Assembly: GCF_016775005.1 (NCBI RefSeq)
Contig: NZ_JAEUXI010000004.1
Location: forward strand, 1 to 64,000
Length of the DNA: 64,000 nucleotides
Source of the DNA: Streptococcus suis
GTDB lineage: Bacteria > Bacillota > Bacilli > Lactobacillales > Streptococcaceae
Reading direction: 5' to 3'
The notes beneath the pieces were generated by a model that had not been told where the DNA came from, searched no databases, and saw only the letters and a list, made by a program, of their open reading frames with translations. The position numbers were made by a program, and so were the translations under genes. Below, one piece after another: positions 50,401 through 60,534 of the stretch. Every line of letters begins with the position of its first letter. Position 1 is the stretch's first letter.

Positions 50401-52254
50401 CAAGGCTTCAATTTCCTGAGCAGACTTTTCTGGATAGGCTTGCAAGAGGTATTGTTTAACAAGAACTGCCGCACCAGCAACGTGAGGAGCCGCCATACTA
50501 GTTCCGTTCATGCTACTGTATTCATTGTCATTGATGGCTGCATAGATTGAACCACCTGGAGCCGCTAAATCAGGTTTCAACTCACCATCAGCAGACAAGC
50601 CCCAGCTTGAAAAATCAGACAAGATCCCTGCCTCTGGGTTTGGTTTCTTATCAGATTGATTGTTAAATTGAATTTGGTACTGATTCGCAGCAAGTGCTTC
50701 TCCGAATTCATATGGAATAAAGATCGATGGAATTGCAATGGCAGTATCATCAAGGGACATGCTGACATTTGCTTCTCCTGGTCTGCTGTTGTAAATAACA
50801 ACACCGATTGCTCCTGCTGCTGTTGCATTGGCAATTTTTTCAGAGAAGGTGATGGAACCTCGTTTTATCAGGGCCAATTTACCAGTTAAGTCTAGTCCGT
50901 TGAAGTCATCAGCTTGACCCAAACCAGCAAAAACATAATCATATGATTTACCAATTTCGAACTTAACCGGGCTCATTTCAGGGTTGTTGAAGGAACTTTT
51001 GCCGTTGTTTAATTCTGCATTGTTTTCAAGACCGATGATATTGATGACTTGGCTGCTCACGGTTGTATTGTTATAAGATGCAACTGAAATCGCATCACGA
51101 GCAGTAGATGGGTTACCAACCAAACCATAGTCAGGATTTTCAACTGCTGGATTGGCATGTCCAGAACCAAATGTCCCGTCATTACCAGCCGCAATGACAA
51201 CTGTCACACCTGCTTTTCGAGCGGCAGCAATGGCAGCATCAACAGTTGCATCCATGTTGACCACGGAACCATTTGCACCACCAAGACTGAGGTTGATACT
51301 GTCAGCACCTAATTTGACGGCATCTTCAATCGCTTTTACATAAAGTGCTGGACCTGTTGTTGACTTAAGATCAGAGAAAACACGCATGAACATCACTTGT
51401 GCTTCAGGAGCAACACCATAAATTAATTCCCCGCCATTTGGGATAGTTGGGTTTCCTGCAGCAATACTGGTTACGTGCATACCGTGTGATGTTTTATCAG
51501 CTTCTTTCAATACTGCGTTGACATCCACATAGTTGTAACCAAAGATGACTTTTTCACTAAACCATTCACCATAGTTAATGCCTGCGGCTGCTTTAGCAGC
51601 TTCTAGTTCTTCTTTTGTGCTATATTTTGCCTTGCTAGCATCTGTCAAATGCAGCACATCATGTTCGACATCCAAGCCAGAATCGATAATTGCAACGACA
51701 GTTCCTTCTCCCTTGTAGCCATTGTTCCAAACTTCAGGTACGGTGATAATGGTGTTACTGTCGATATTTTGTGGCTTTTCAGTTGACGGATTAGATACAG
51801 CAGAATCTGTTGCTGTATCAACAGAACTAGAGACTGATTCTGGAGTAACTTCATTACTTTCAGCAGTCGCAACAAGTGCTGTTGTTTCTTCAGCGGTTTC
51901 TGTTACAGCTGTTTGAACGACAGTTGTTTCAGTAGAGACAGGACTAGTTACTGTTTCTGTTGCTACTTCTTCAGCAGGAGTAACATCTGTTGAGGCGTTT
52001 GCCTCTTCAAGAACAGGTAGAGTGTTAATTTCAGTCGACTCAGTAACAGTCGTTGTTGTCCCAGTTGTAGTTTCAGTAACTGCTTGGCTCTCCGTTCCTG
52101 GTGAAAGACTAGTTACCGTTGCTTCAGATGAGGAAATTTGACCTTGTTCTGCCGCCAAAACGCTTGGCCCTCCAAACAAAAATACCGCACCCAAAAGAAC
52201 GGACACAGCCCCTATTTTATATTTACGAAGTGAGAATCTCTCTTTCTTTTTCAT
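47410..52254 (-). CDS. sspA: Cell-wall-anchored subtilisin-like serine protease, SspA-like
   Basis: A 1614-aa surface protease. A YSIRK-like signal peptide (FSLRKYKIGAVSVLLGAVFL) and a Ser/Thr/Glu-rich propeptide come first. The S8 domain has Asp191 (AIIDSGLDVEHD), His257 (TSHGMHVTSIAAG), Asn in VIAAGNDG and Ser586 (NGTSMAAPHVAGAA), with a PA insert near 420-535. Fn3-like/Fn3_5 domains follow (from about 655). Three FIVAR-type helical repeats (about 1330-1500) and a Pro/Thr linker lead to LPRTG (1581-1585) and an anchor. Size and layout match SspA of S. suis, a virulence-linked protease that cuts host proteins. It stands alone. Confidence 0.88.
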   Translation of the reverse strand: MKKKERFSLRKYKIGAVSVLLGAVFLFGGPSVLAAEQGQISSSEATVTSLSPGTESQAVTETTTGTTTTVTESTEINTLPVLEEANASTDVTPAEEVATETVTSPVSTETTVVQTAVTETAEETTALVATAESNEVTPESVSSSVDTATDSAVSNPSTEKPQNIDSNTIITVPEVWNNGYKGEGTVVAIIDSGLDVEHDVLHLTDASKAKYSTKEELEAAKAAAGINYGEWFSEKVIFGYNYVDVNAVLKEADKTSHGMHVTSIAAGNPTIPNGGELIYGVAPEAQVMFMRVFSDLKSTTGPALYVKAIEDAVKLGADSINLSLGGANGSVVNMDATVDAAIAAARKAGVTVVIAAGNDGTFGSGHANPAVENPDYGLVGNPSTARDAISVASYNNTTVSSQVINIIGLENNAELNNGKSSFNNPEMSPVKFEIGKSYDYVFAGLGQADDFNGLDLTGKLALIKRGSITFSEKIANATAAGAIGVVIYNSRPGEANVSMSLDDTAIAIPSIFIPYEFGEALAANQYQIQFNNQSDKKPNPEAGILSDFSSWGLSADGELKPDLAAPGGSIYAAINDNEYSSMNGTSMAAPHVAGAAVLVKQYLLQAYPEKSAQEIEALVKHLLMSTAKAHFNTETQAYTSPRQQGAGILDTAAAISNGVYLTGTDGYSSITLGNVADSFSFEVTLHNITDQDKSFTYVTDLNTDTVANGSFSLTPRLLERTAGQTVTVKANSSTTVTISLDASAFAQELSQLMPNGYYLEGFVRFTDQVDGVDVVSIPYVGFKGAFQNLPVLEEPIYNLIADGKGGFYFEPVAEEPLTVDSTHHYTGLVTSSSELIYSTDERTDLAIKTLGTFKNEAGYFVLELDENGKPHLAISPNGDNNQDSLAFKGVFLRNYTELVASVYAADDTERKTPLWTSEPDYGEKNYFSGDPKNPKSTIVYPTEWAGTDQEGNDLEDGRYQYVLTYYSEVPGADVQTMAFDVIIDRQAPVITTATYDETSQVFDPRQAVENGLSGIFREQVFYLSTNDAGLTMAIDLDENGQVVVTDNKVFVAQNADGTFTLPLDLADISKFYYTVEDFAGNLVSAKVADLISIGNNLGLVTVNLLDQATNAPTPITYSYSVKDETGKIVTELPRYAGDDTILKLPFGTYTFDLFLYDTEWSTVAGETSVTVTISEENSTAAVNFYVNLLEKASLFVDVDQNLPAGTSLALVTETGQLIALPNAKYSTTDFGKFVPVGSYTLAANLPTGYEFLEDLSVTVLDNKRNVKTLTLINKTGLLSNIALLEGIEKTAAYYNADTTLQDAYNTALANAQAVVAAKHNQSEVDAALANLLAAKAALNGLATDTSALVAEITRYDEVRKEAVYYNADPAKQVAYDTLLRAAQLVVASENVTQEIVDQALADLNQAKSNLDGQATDYTNLRNLVAVASVLKATDAKYLNATDLRKTAYDQAVEAAQAVLADATATQSAVDQALASLKAAQDALDGVASSNNSGNQAPVETPTKPTTGVQTPPEDVVTTNTTKQPTAPVDAPTSPPVTPETKPQPLPTNQKEQGSVPQTPVVPRAGKVAATPDLSSESKAQLPRTGQTQTISWSLFGLAGLFVIGFSFAKKKEMK

Positions 52255-52402
52255 GTAATCTCCTCCTATAATTCTCCTTTTTTATTGGCTGAACCAATAT
52301 ATATAGTTAAACATAAAATAGAAGGTATTTCAAGTATTTTCTGAATATTCAGCATTATCCAACATTTAGAACGTTCCATAGTTTTTAACTATACCCTAAC
52401 AC

Positions 52403-52427
52403 CAAAAAAAGAACCAATACTGGTTCT
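52403..52427 (-). terminator. Terminator of the murB-potABCD operon
   Basis: AGAACCA (52410-52416), ATAC, TGGTTCT (52421-52427), with a seven-T run on the - strand. Confidence 0.85.
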
Positions 52428-52431
52428 TCTC

Positions 52432-53502
52432 CTATTTGCGATACATTTTAAACTGAAGGAAGAGGTCATTATAGGCTCCTAGGAGCTTGGCTCCAAGGTT
52501 ATCGTAGACTTCCATATTCTTCATGGTTTCTTCCGAAGGATAGAAGGCTTCATCATTTTGTGTTTCCTCATCCAGCATGGCTTTAGCCTCAGGAATCGGT
52601 GTTGAATAGCCTACATACTCCGCATTACGGTAGGCATTTTCTGGACGAAGCATAAAGGAGATAAAGGCATGTGCCCCATCAATGTTCTTGGCTGTTTTTG
52701 GTATAACCATATTGTCAAACCAAAGGTTAGAACCTTTTGATGGAACAACGTAACGTAGGTTTTCATTTCCATCGAGCATCTCGCTAGCCTCTCCAGAGAA
52801 GCTAACGGCAACGGCTGCTGCATCTTGGATCATGTAACCTTTGATTTCATCGGCTACGATTGCCTTAACATTTGGAGTTAAGTTATAGAGATGATTAGCA
52901 GCTTCTTCTAGATCGGATAGACTTTTTGAATTCAGACTATATCCCAAGGATTGGAGTCCAAAACCCATCACCTCGCGCACGCCATCAATTAGCATGATAT
53001 TATCACGGTATTCCTCTGACCAGAGATCCTCCCATTCTTCAGGGGCATTTTCCACCATGGTTTCATTATAAACAATCCCCAAGGTTCCCCAGAAGTAAGG
53101 GACAGAGTAGTCATTTTTCTCATCAAAGCTGAGTCCCATAAATTGCGGATCAATGTTTTCCATGCCAGTGATTTTCGACTTGTCTAATGGAATCAACATG
53201 TCTTCTTCAATCATTTTAGAAATCATATACTCTGATGGAACAGCTAAATCATAGGTTGTGCCACCTTGCTTAATCTTAGTATACATGGCTTCGTTGGAAT
53301 CAAAGGTTTGGTAGTCAACCTGGATTCCTGTCTCGGCTGTAAATTCTTCCAAAAGAGTAGGATCAATGTAATCACCCCAATTATAAATCACCAACTTGTC
53401 AGTTGTGCCTTGTGTTGATTGCTCCTCTAAGTTTTGACTAATTGCCCACAAAGCAAGAATAATCACCACTACGCCTGCTAGGAATGAATAAAGTCGTTTC
53501 AT
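52432..53502 (-). CDS. potD: Spermidine/putrescine-binding protein PotD
   Basis: A 356-aa periplasmic-type binding protein, the receptor of the polyamine ABC transporter. The N-terminal hydrophobic segment (FLAGVVVIILALWAISQNL) has no lipobox cysteine, so it is an anchor or cleaved signal, not a lipoprotein. LVIYNWGDYIDPTLLEEFTA and DLAVPSEYMISKMIEEDMLI are family signatures, and EGYMIQDAAAVAVSFSGEA-like sequence (KGYMIQDAAAVAVSFSGEAS) is the second domain. It overlaps potC by 1 bp. Confidence 0.94.
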   Translation of the reverse strand: MKRLYSFLAGVVVIILALWAISQNLEEQSTQGTTDKLVIYNWGDYIDPTLLEEFTAETGIQVDYQTFDSNEAMYTKIKQGGTTYDLAVPSEYMISKMIEEDMLIPLDKSKITGMENIDPQFMGLSFDEKNDYSVPYFWGTLGIVYNETMVENAPEEWEDLWSEEYRDNIMLIDGVREVMGFGLQSLGYSLNSKSLSDLEEAANHLYNLTPNVKAIVADEIKGYMIQDAAAVAVSFSGEASEMLDGNENLRYVVPSKGSNLWFDNMVIPKTAKNIDGAHAFISFMLRPENAYRNAEYVGYSTPIPEAKAMLDEETQNDEAFYPSEETMKNMEVYDNLGAKLLGAYNDLFLQFKMYRK

Positions 53503-54272
53503 TATTCCGCCTCCTTTTCACGCGAGATAAAATAATAGCCCACCACTAACAAGATTGAAAAGAGGAAGACAAGAGTTGACAGGGCATTGATTTCCAAAGA
53601 AATCCCCTGACGAGCTCGGGAGTAAATCTCAACAGAAAGGTTTGAATAGCCATTTCCCGTCACAAAAAAGGTAACGGCAAAGTCATCCAAGGAATAGGTA
53701 AAGGCCATAAAGTATCCTGCAATAATAGCTGGGGTTAGATACGGCAACATGATTTCTCGCAGCATCTGAAACTGGGTAGCTCCCAAATCATAGGCAGCAG
53801 ATACCATATCCGCATTCATTTCTTTTAGACGAGGCAAGACCATCAACACCACAATCGGAATGGAAAAAGCGATATGGCTGAGTAAAACAGACACAAAGCC
53901 CAATTGGAAGCCAATCATAGTAAAGAGAATCAAGAAACTGGCACCAATCATAACATCGGGCGCTACCATCAGGATATTATTGATAGACAAAAGAGCATTT
54001 TGAAAACGAGGACGAGCCTGATGGATATAAATTGCTCCAAAAGTACCAATAATCGTCGCAATCAAGGAACTAGTGAAAGCTAGGAAAAAGGTTTGTGCAA
54101 GGATAAGCATCAAACGCTTATCCCCCAGCATGGAAGAAAAATAATCCAAGGTAAAACCAGTAAACCCGTTCATGTCACCGCCTTCGTTGAAGGCATAAGC
54201 TATCAAGTAAAAAATAGGAAGATAGAGGACAAGAAAGGCTACCGTGAGATAAATTTTTGCAAATTTCTTCAT
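53502..54272 (-). CDS. potC: Spermidine/putrescine ABC transporter permease PotC
   Basis: A 256-aa permease with six hydrophobic helices. The EAA loop is MVSAAYDLGATQFQMLREIM, where it meets PotA. I start at 54272, where the ATG shares its A with the potB TAA. An upstream in-frame ATG (54299) is inside potB and has no better ribosome-binding site. Confidence 0.94.
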   Translation of the reverse strand: MKKFAKIYLTVAFLVLYLPIFYLIAYAFNEGGDMNGFTGFTLDYFSSMLGDKRLMLILAQTFFLAFTSSLIATIIGTFGAIYIHQARPRFQNALLSINNILMVAPDVMIGASFLILFTMIGFQLGFVSVLLSHIAFSIPIVVLMVLPRLKEMNADMVSAAYDLGATQFQMLREIMLPYLTPAIIAGYFMAFTYSLDDFAVTFFVTGNGYSNLSVEIYSRARQGISLEINALSTLVFLFSILLVVGYYFISREKEAE

Positions 54273-55072
54273 TATTTTTTCCTCTCTTTCGTTAACCACA
54301 TGGTAAAGAGCATGGCCACAATTAAGACGACACCAATTGTAGAGCCCATTCCCCAGTTTTGTGTTGTGAGGAAGTGTTGCTCAATAGCCGTTCCCAAGGT
54401 AATTACGCGGTTTCCTCCAATCAAGCGTGTCAGCATAAACAAACTTAAACTTGGAATAAAAACTGCCTGCACACCTGAACGAACGCCATTCATAGAAAGA
54501 GGGAAAATCACTTTAGTAAAGGTTTGCCAAGAAGTCGCACCTAAATCCCGACTGGCATTGATAAGATTTGGGTCCAAATCATCTAGCGCATTAAAAATCG
54601 GTAAAATCATAAAGGGAATTTCAATGTAGGCTGCTACTGCTATGAAAGAAAAATCTGTAAAGAGAATCTGCTGGGCACCAATGCCGACAAACTCCAAGAA
54701 GGAATTTATCGAGCCATTTTGACCAAAAATCCCGATGAAGGCATAGGCTTTCAACAAGAGATTGACCCAGGTCGGTAAAATAATCAACATCAGCCACAAC
54801 TGCTTATGCTTGAGTTGCGTCAAAAAATATGCAGTTGGGTATGAAACAAGCAAGGTGACCAAGGTGATAATGCCTGCATAGAAAATCGAGTTGAAACTCA
54901 TACGCAAGTAAGTCATGTTTGGAGAGTTGAAATAACTCGCGTAGTTAGCCAGGGTCAAATTTCCATCCAAGTCAAAAAATGACTTGTAGATGATTAAGAC
55001 AACTGGAGCTAAGACAAAGAGGAAAACCCATAGAGCATAGGGAATAGCAAACAGTCTAGAGGTTTTCTTCAT
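54272..55072 (-). CDS. potB: Spermidine/putrescine ABC transporter permease PotB
   Basis: A 266-aa permease with six helices. [20 protein letters not shown] is the EAA loop. The start [20 protein letters not shown] at 55072 has GAGGAGG just upstream, within the potA end (17-bp overlap), which decides against the ATG at 55093. It pairs with PotC to form the channel. Confidence 0.94.
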   Translation of the reverse strand: MKKTSRLFAIPYALWVFLFVLAPVVLIIYKSFFDLDGNLTLANYASYFNSPNMTYLRMSFNSIFYAGIITLVTLLVSYPTAYFLTQLKHKQLWLMLIILPTWVNLLLKAYAFIGIFGQNGSINSFLEFVGIGAQQILFTDFSFIAVAAYIEIPFMILPIFNALDDLDPNLINASRDLGATSWQTFTKVIFPLSMNGVRSGVQAVFIPSLSLFMLTRLIGGNRVITLGTAIEQHFLTTQNWGMGSTIGVVLIVAMLFTMWLTKERKK

Positions 55073-56210
55073 TTCTCTCCTCCTCGATGGCATTGATCAA
55101 GCCATCTTCGACTTCTTCAATTTCCACATACTCTTCAATACGAGCATCAAATTCTTCTTCCGTTTCGTTGAGACGCATGATATGGATATCTTCTGGCTCG
55201 AAGTCAAGCCCGATTACTTCTCCGACAATGGCCTTACGAGTCGAGTGAATCATCCATTCATTGCCTAAATCGTCATAAGCGATGATCTCATAGTGAACGC
55301 CACGGAAAAGCTGGGTATCCACTTTTACCTGCAACTTCCCTTCTTCTGGTAGAGTAATCTGCAAATCTTCTGGACGAATGACCACTTCGACCTCTTCATT
55401 TGGTCGCATACCACCATCGACCGCCTCAAAGCGTTTGCCATTGAATTCTACGAGGTAGTCTTCAATCATACGACCAGGCAAAATATTGGATTCTCCAATA
55501 AAGGTTGCAACAAAGTGGTTGATCGGTTCGTCATAAATATCAACTGGTGTCCCAGATTGGACAATCTCACCTTCATTCATGACAAAAATCCAGTCACTCA
55601 TGGCAAGGGCTTCTTCCTGATCATGGGTAACAAAGACAAAAGTAATGCCTAATCGTTGTTGGAGTTCACGCAATTCATACTGCATTTCCGTACGCAATTT
55701 CAAATCCAAGGCAGACAAGGGCTCATCTAGTAAGACAAGACGTGGTTGATTAATGATGGCACGAGCAATAGCCACACGTTGACGTTGACCACCCGACAGT
55801 TTCTGAATCGAACGCTTCTCGTAACCCGAAAGACGGACCATTTGCAAGGCTTCCGTAACTCGGCGTTCAATTTCTGACTTATCTACCTTTCGCAACTTCA
55901 AAGGAAAGGCCACATTTTCAAATACTGACATATGTGGGAAAAGGGCATAAGACTGAAAAACGGTATGCACATCACGTTTATTGGTTGGAAGATCGTTGAT
56001 ACGTTGACCATCTAGGAAAATATCGCCAGAACTCGCATCCAACAAGCCAGCAATAATGTTCAAAATGGTTGATTTTCCAGAACCAGACGCACCCAATAAG
56101 GTATAAAATTTTCCTTCTTCTAATTCAAAGTTAATATCCTTGAGAACGGTTGTGCCGCTATCTTCAAAAACTTTTGAGACATTTTTAAATTCAATAATTG
56201 GTTTTTTCAA
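55056..56210 (-). CDS. potA: Spermidine/putrescine ABC transporter ATPase PotA
   Basis: A 384-aa ATPase. Walker A is [11 protein letters not shown], the signature [15 protein letters not shown], Walker [13 protein letters not shown] and the H-loop [11 protein letters not shown]. The C-terminal TOBE-type regulatory domain (about 240-370) is followed by a Glu-rich tail ([20 protein letters not shown]). It is 17 bp after murB in the same operon. Confidence 0.96.
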   Translation of the reverse strand: MKKPIIEFKNVSKVFEDSGTTVLKDINFELEEGKFYTLLGASGSGKSTILNIIAGLLDASSGDIFLDGQRINDLPTNKRDVHTVFQSYALFPHMSVFENVAFPLKLRKVDKSEIERRVTEALQMVRLSGYEKRSIQKLSGGQRQRVAIARAIINQPRLVLLDEPLSALDLKLRTEMQYELRELQQRLGITFVFVTHDQEEALAMSDWIFVMNEGEIVQSGTPVDIYDEPINHFVATFIGESNILPGRMIEDYLVEFNGKRFEAVDGGMRPNEEVEVVIRPEDLQITLPEEGKLQVKVDTQLFRGVHYEIIAYDDLGNEWMIHSTRKAIVGEVIGLDFEPEDIHIMRLNETEEEFDARIEEYVEIEEVEDGLINAIEEERNEENL

Positions 56211-56227
56211 TTTTCATCAATTCCTTC

Positions 56228-57136
56228 TTAATTGGCCGACGAATCCTCACCGATGATGCGGACTTCTCTTTCTAACACGATGCCAGATTCTTTTTCAACA
56301 ACAGAAATCACGTGGGCGATCAAGTCTTCATAATCTTTGGCAGTACCATTGTCCACATTGACCATAAATCCGGCATGTTTTTCAGATACTTCAACACCAC
56401 CGATTCGGTAACCTTTTAGACCGGCCTCCATAATCAATTGACCAGCAAAATGACCAAGCGGACGCTTGAAGACAGAACCGCAAGATGGCCATTCCAATGG
56501 TTGTTTTAACTCACGTAAATGCGTTAGACGATCCATTTCTTGTTTAATAACCGTGTGATTACCTGGTTTCAAAGCAAACTTGGCAGATAAAACAATGGCA
56601 CCATTTTCTTGTAAAATAGACGAACGGTAGCCAAAACGCAAATCACGTCCATCCAAAGTTTCAACATATCCAGCTGGAGTCAAAACTTGGGCGGAAACCA
56701 AGATATGCGCAATCTCCCCACCATAGGCACCTGCGTTCATATAAACAGCACCACCGACGCTTCCTGGGATACCACAAGCAAACTCAAAACCTGAAAGCGA
56801 ATGGAACAAGGCTACTTTAGTTGTTTCGATCAAATTAGCTCCTGCTTCTGCTTCAATTGTATAACCAGAAACGGTCACAGACTTGAGTTCATCCATTCGG
56901 ATGACAAAACCACGAATGCCCCCATCTTTTACAATGATGTTGCTGGAATTTCCCAAAACCATCCAGGGGATCTGTTCACGATTAGCAAATTCCACGATCC
57001 GTACAATCTCATAGCGATTGCGTGGAAATGCTAAGTAATCTACTGCTCCCCCTACTTTAGTATAGGTGTAGTCTTTCAACGGCTCGTCGAAACGAATATC
57101 GATTCCTTCAAGTTCTTGCCTGATTTTATCTTTCAT
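56228..57136 (-). CDS. murB: UDP-N-acetylenolpyruvoylglucosamine reductase MurB
   Basis: A 302-aa FAD enzyme of peptidoglycan precursor synthesis. [20 protein letters not shown] and [20 protein letters not shown] bind [23 protein letters not shown] and [14 protein letters not shown] carry the catalytic residues. The start [11 protein letters not shown] at 57136 follows a consensus-like promoter; the longer frame would begin upstream of the -10. It heads the murB-potABCD operon, an order found in other streptococci. Confidence 0.95.
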   Translation of the reverse strand: MKDKIRQELEGIDIRFDEPLKDYTYTKVGGAVDYLAFPRNRYEIVRIVEFANREQIPWMVLGNSSNIIVKDGGIRGFVIRMDELKSVTVSGYTIEAEAGANLIETTKVALFHSLSGFEFACGIPGSVGGAVYMNAGAYGGEIAHILVSAQVLTPAGYVETLDGRDLRFGYRSSILQENGAIVLSAKFALKPGNHTVIKQEMDRLTHLRELKQPLEWPSCGSVFKRPLGHFAGQLIMEAGLKGYRIGGVEVSEKHAGFMVNVDNGTAKDYEDLIAHVISVVEKESGIVLEREVRIIGEDSSAN

Positions 57137-57172
57137 ATTACATCTCTTTTCAAAAAATAGAATATCTAACAC

Positions 57173-57201
57173 ATTATACCAAACTTTGGTATGAATTTCC
57201 A
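57173..57201 (-). promoter_or_regulatory. Promoter of murB-potABCD with an internal palindrome
   Basis: On the - strand, TGGAAA (57196-57201), 17 bp and TATAAT (57173-57178). The perfect palindrome ATACCAAACTTTGGTAT (57176-57192) fills the spacer and touches the -10, a position where a repressor would block transcription. Confidence 0.65.
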
Positions 57202-57234
57202 TCCTATTTCCCTCCTTTCTCATTAGACCAAAAG

Positions 57235-57254
57235 AAAAATCCACCGAGGTGGAC
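57235..57254 (-). terminator. Terminator of hom-thrB
   Basis: TCCACC (57240-57245) pairs with GGTGGA (57248-57253), with an ATTTTT tract on the - strand. The stem is short. Confidence 0.65.
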
Positions 57255-57258
57255 TTTC

Positions 57259-58122
57259 TTATGCTTGGATCTGGATGCCTTCTTGGTCAACTTCAAGGAC
57301 ATGGAGGCTACCATCTAGTTGTAGAGCAGTAATTTTCTCCGAAATACTCTCCAGTTTTTCTTTGGCTGCAAGGACCATGACAGTTGGGCCTGCACCAGAA
57401 AGATAGGTCGCATAGGCCCCTTCTTCATGACCAATTTGTTTAATTGGGTAGAATTCTTGAACCAATTTTTGACGAAAAGGCTCATGGAACATATCGGATT
57501 CAATAGCCTTACCAGCCGTTTCAATATCCCCTTTTAAAAGGGCTGCAACTGCCACGTTTGCAATACTACTGGCAGCAACGGCTTTCTTGGCTGATAATTG
57601 ACTAGGCAAGACACCGCGACTTTCACTTGTGCGCAAGGGGTAATTTGGAATGAAGGCAAGAAAACCTGTCTCAGGAAAATCTGCCACAACTGCTGCTACC
57701 TTTTTATTGACATAACTTGAAATCACCAAATTTCCATAAATAGCTGGCGCTACGTTGTCAGGATGGCCTTCTATTTCAGTCGCAATGATTAACTTTTCTT
57801 CATTTGTCAGTTGTAGATTTCCAAGTTGATTTGCCAGTTCAATACCAGCAACAATGACAGAACTAGATGAACCAAGTCCTCGAGCTAGAGGAATATCACT
57901 GGTCATCTTGAGCCGATGGGGTTGCAAATTTTTACAAACCTTCAAAGCGGTTTTTATCAATAAATTGTTTTGGTCATTTGGCACGTATTCCAAGTTGTGT
58001 TCGATTGCCCATTGGTCTGCCGGTTCAAGGATGTCGATATGCAGATACTTGCTCAAGGCAACACCTACTGAGTCAAAACCAGGACCAATATTGGCACTGG
58101 TTGCAGGTACCGTAATTCTCAT
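57259..58122 (-). CDS. thrB: Homoserine kinase
   Basis: A 287-aa GHMP kinase that phosphorylates homoserine in threonine synthesis. [20 protein letters not shown] opens it, [20 protein letters not shown] is the phosphate-binding loop, and [17 protein letters not shown] is the third motif. The start at 58122 is one base after the hom stop, with GGGGGA as ribosome-binding site; the earlier in-frame ATG is inside hom. Confidence 0.96.
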   Translation of the reverse strand: MRITVPATSANIGPGFDSVGVALSKYLHIDILEPADQWAIEHNLEYVPNDQNNLLIKTALKVCKNLQPHRLKMTSDIPLARGLGSSSSVIVAGIELANQLGNLQLTNEEKLIIATEIEGHPDNVAPAIYGNLVISSYVNKKVAAVVADFPETGFLAFIPNYPLRTSESRGVLPSQLSAKKAVAASSIANVAVAALLKGDIETAGKAIESDMFHEPFRQKLVQEFYPIKQIGHEEGAYATYLSGAGPTVMVLAAKEKLESISEKITALQLDGSLHVLEVDQEGIQIQA

Positions 58123-58123
58123 A

Positions 58124-59410
58124 TTAATCCCCCAAAACTTTGAAGGTATTTTGAACTTCAACAGCTTCTGCTGTAGCTAGTTTAGCTTGCACATTTTCCA
58201 ACTGAGTTTTACTCATTGCGTGAGTAACAATGACTACACGTGCCTGGTCTCCAAGTGAAGCAGCTTGCAAGATTTGTTTAAAGGAAATGGATTCGCTATT
58301 GAAGATTTCAGCCAAGCGAAGCAAGGTACCTGTCTTATCAGGCGCTAAGATGGAGAAATAGTATTCACTTACGACATCTTCAGGTTTGGCCAACTGAAGA
58401 GGACGGCTGTATTCATTAAAGGCTTTGCCGACGGTCTTATCATTCAAACGACGAACGATTCGAACGATATCTGCCACAACACTTGTTGCGGTTGGCTTTT
58501 GACCTGCTCCCGGTCCGTAGTACATGGACTCGCCAATTCCGATTGATTCCACAAAGACGGCGTTCATAACCCCGTTGACACTTGCAAGAGGGTGTGATTT
58601 TGGTAAGAAGGTTGGAGATACTTCGGCAGCAATACCTGAGGTGGTTTCTTGAATATCACCCACGAGTTTAATAACGTAGCCCAGCTCTTGCGCTACTGCT
58701 ACATCTTCTGGTGTGATTCCTGAGATGCCCTTGTGTGCAACTTGTTCAAAATCAATGGTCATACCAAATGCAAATTGACTCAAAATCACAGCCTTATAAG
58801 CCGCATCAATTCCTTCAACGTCATTGGTTGGGTCTGACTCTGCATAACCCAATTCCTGAGCTGTTTTTAAGGCTTCATCATAGGTCCATCCTTCGTCGAC
58901 CATTTTAGTCATCATGAAGTTTGAAGTACCATTCAATACTCCAAGAACGCGAGTAACCTTATCAGAAGTAAGCGAATTTGCCAAGGTCCGCAAAATTGGA
59001 ATACCGCCAGCGACTGCTGCTTCATAATAAAGAGCTACCCCATTATTTACTGCCAATTCGCGCAATTCACTACCATGAACAGCTAACAAGTCCTTGTTTG
59101 CAGTAACAACATGTTTCCCTGCTTCTAATGCTCGGCTAATGAAGGTTTTAGCAGGCTCGATACGGCCCATTAATTCTACAACGATTTGAATTGTATCATC
59201 AGATAGAATATCATCAATATTGGTTACAAAATGATAATCATGTCCAGCTGCAAGCAATCGCTCTTTTTCCGCTTGGTCTTTCACCAAAACCTTTGCAACT
59301 TGAATGTTTTCTTGAGCAGCTTGTTGAATTTTCTCAGTATTTTCCTTCAACAAATACGGAACGCCACTCGCTACCGTTCCAAAGCCTAAAAGGGCAATAT
59401 TAATTGTCAT
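58124..59410 (-). CDS. hom: Homoserine dehydrogenase
   Basis: A 428-aa enzyme reducing aspartate semialdehyde to homoserine. [18 protein letters not shown] binds NAD(P), [20 protein letters not shown] and [14 protein letters not shown] form the catalytic domain, and a C-terminal ACT domain (from about 350, [20 protein letters not shown]) gives feedback control by threonine. It is coupled to thrB. Its promoter has TATAAT with a TGC extension at 59438-59443. Confidence 0.96.
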   Translation of the reverse strand: MTINIALLGFGTVASGVPYLLKENTEKIQQAAQENIQVAKVLVKDQAEKERLLAAGHDYHFVTNIDDILSDDTIQIVVELMGRIEPAKTFISRALEAGKHVVTANKDLLAVHGSELRELAVNNGVALYYEAAVAGGIPILRTLANSLTSDKVTRVLGVLNGTSNFMMTKMVDEGWTYDEALKTAQELGYAESDPTNDVEGIDAAYKAVILSQFAFGMTIDFEQVAHKGISGITPEDVAVAQELGYVIKLVGDIQETTSGIAAEVSPTFLPKSHPLASVNGVMNAVFVESIGIGESMYYGPGAGQKPTATSVVADIVRIVRRLNDKTVGKAFNEYSRPLQLAKPEDVVSEYYFSILAPDKTGTLLRLAEIFNSESISFKQILQAASLGDQARVVIVTHAMSKTQLENVQAKLATAEAVEVQNTFKVLGD

Positions 59411-59437
59411 AAATACTCCTTAAAATCTATTTTTCCC

Positions 59438-59473
59438 ATTATAGCACAAATTTTTAGAAAATTCTGCTACAAT
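59438..59473. promoter_or_regulatory. Divergent -10 elements of hom-thrB and the deacetylase gene
   Basis: On the - strand TATAAT (59438-59443) has a TGC extension and serves hom. On the + strand TACAAT (59468-59473) serves the deacetylase, whose ATG at 59503 follows AGGAGG. Neither has a clear -35. Confidence 0.5.
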
Positions 59474-59502
59474 AGATTTAAGAATAAATATAGGAGGAAA
59501 AA

Positions 59503-60456
59503 ATGACCGCACCGCACACACGATCCAGTCGCAGACGCAGGAGGAAAAGCAGCCCCAAACTTGGCCTTTGGTTTAGCATGCTCCTCAGTCTTTTATTTAT
59601 CCTTGGAACCATGATTCTTTTTATCAAAGGTATCAGCCTTTTCAGGCAGGATAGTCAAGCAAGCACACCCATCTCTAGTTTTTTAACGAGCTCAACCACA
59701 AGTGAATCCCAAGCGAGTACTAGTCAAGATGACAGCACAAACTCTTCTGATATTCCTTGGGAGCAACAAGCAGAGCCGGTTAAAGTTCCCATTCTTATGT
59801 ATCATGCCATTCATGTCATGTCTCCTGAAGAAAGTGCCAATGCAAATTTGATAGTGGATCCAACTACTTTTGAAACCCATCTCCAAGCTTTGCAGGAAGC
59901 TGGTTATTATAGTTTGTCTCCCGAAGAAGCCTATAAAGTGTTGACGGAAAATGTCTTGCCTGCTGGAAAAAAAGTGGTTTGGTTGACCTTTGATGACAGC
60001 CTCTGGGATTTTTATGATATTGCCTATCCGATTTTGAAAAAAAATAAAATGAAGGCTACCAATAATGTCATTACAGGTCGGACAGAAAGTGGTATGGCCG
60101 GACACCTCACACTTGACCAATTGAAAGAGATGCAAGCAAATGGCATGTCCTTCCAAGGACACACCGTGACACATCCTGATTTGGAATACTCGAGTTTAGA
60201 GGACCAGACTAGAGAACTTCAACTTTCCAAGACCTACCTAGACACCAATCTCAATCAAGATACCCTTGCAGTGGCCTATCCAGCTGGACGATATTCAACT
60301 GACACCTTATCCATCGCTGAAAGTATAGGTTACAAGTTGGGCGTCACTACCAATGAAGGGCTTGCTTCGGCTGCTGATGGCTTACTCAGTCTCAACCGTG
60401 TCCGCATCCTACCAACCACCACTCCTGAGACACTCCTACAAACAATTGCACAGTAA
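59503..60456 (+). CDS. Membrane-anchored polysaccharide deacetylase
   Basis: A 317-aa protein. An Arg-rich cytoplasmic head (SSRRRRRKSSPK) precedes a membrane helix (WFSMLLSLLFILGTMILFI) and a Ser/Thr linker. The NodB domain follows: VKVPILMYHAIH, VVWLTFDDSLWDFYD (catalytic TFDD; the canonical TFDDG has Ser), MSFQGHTVTHPDLE (metal His pair HxxxH) and AYPAGRYSTDTL. It probably removes acetyl groups from a cell-wall or surface polysaccharide. It is a single-gene unit ended by a strong terminator. Confidence 0.9.
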   Translation: MTAPHTRSSRRRRRKSSPKLGLWFSMLLSLLFILGTMILFIKGISLFRQDSQASTPISSFLTSSTTSESQASTSQDDSTNSSDIPWEQQAEPVKVPILMYHAIHVMSPEESANANLIVDPTTFETHLQALQEAGYYSLSPEEAYKVLTENVLPAGKKVVWLTFDDSLWDFYDIAYPILKKNKMKATNNVITGRTESGMAGHLTLDQLKEMQANGMSFQGHTVTHPDLEYSSLEDQTRELQLSKTYLDTNLNQDTLAVAYPAGRYSTDTLSIAESIGYKLGVTTNEGLASAADGLLSLNRVRILPTTTPETLLQTIAQ

Positions 60457-60473
60457 GATGAATAAACAAAAAT

Positions 60474-60508
60474 AGCACCCCAATTTTGAGAGTTGGGGTG
60501 CTTTTTTT
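60474..60508. terminator. Bidirectional terminator between the deacetylase and alcohol dehydrogenase genes
   Basis: AGCACCCCAA (60474-60483) and TTGGGGTGCT (60493-60502) form a 10-bp stem followed by T's. A's on the left allow use from the other side. Confidence 0.9.
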
Positions 60509-60534
60509 CATCAAAATCTATAACAAATAGTCAT

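Noticed and set aside
47599-51916. Many open frames on the + strand opposite the SspA-like gene
   Set aside because: They are antisense to a 1614-codon gene, have no ribosome-binding sites or recognisable motifs, and reflect its codon bias.
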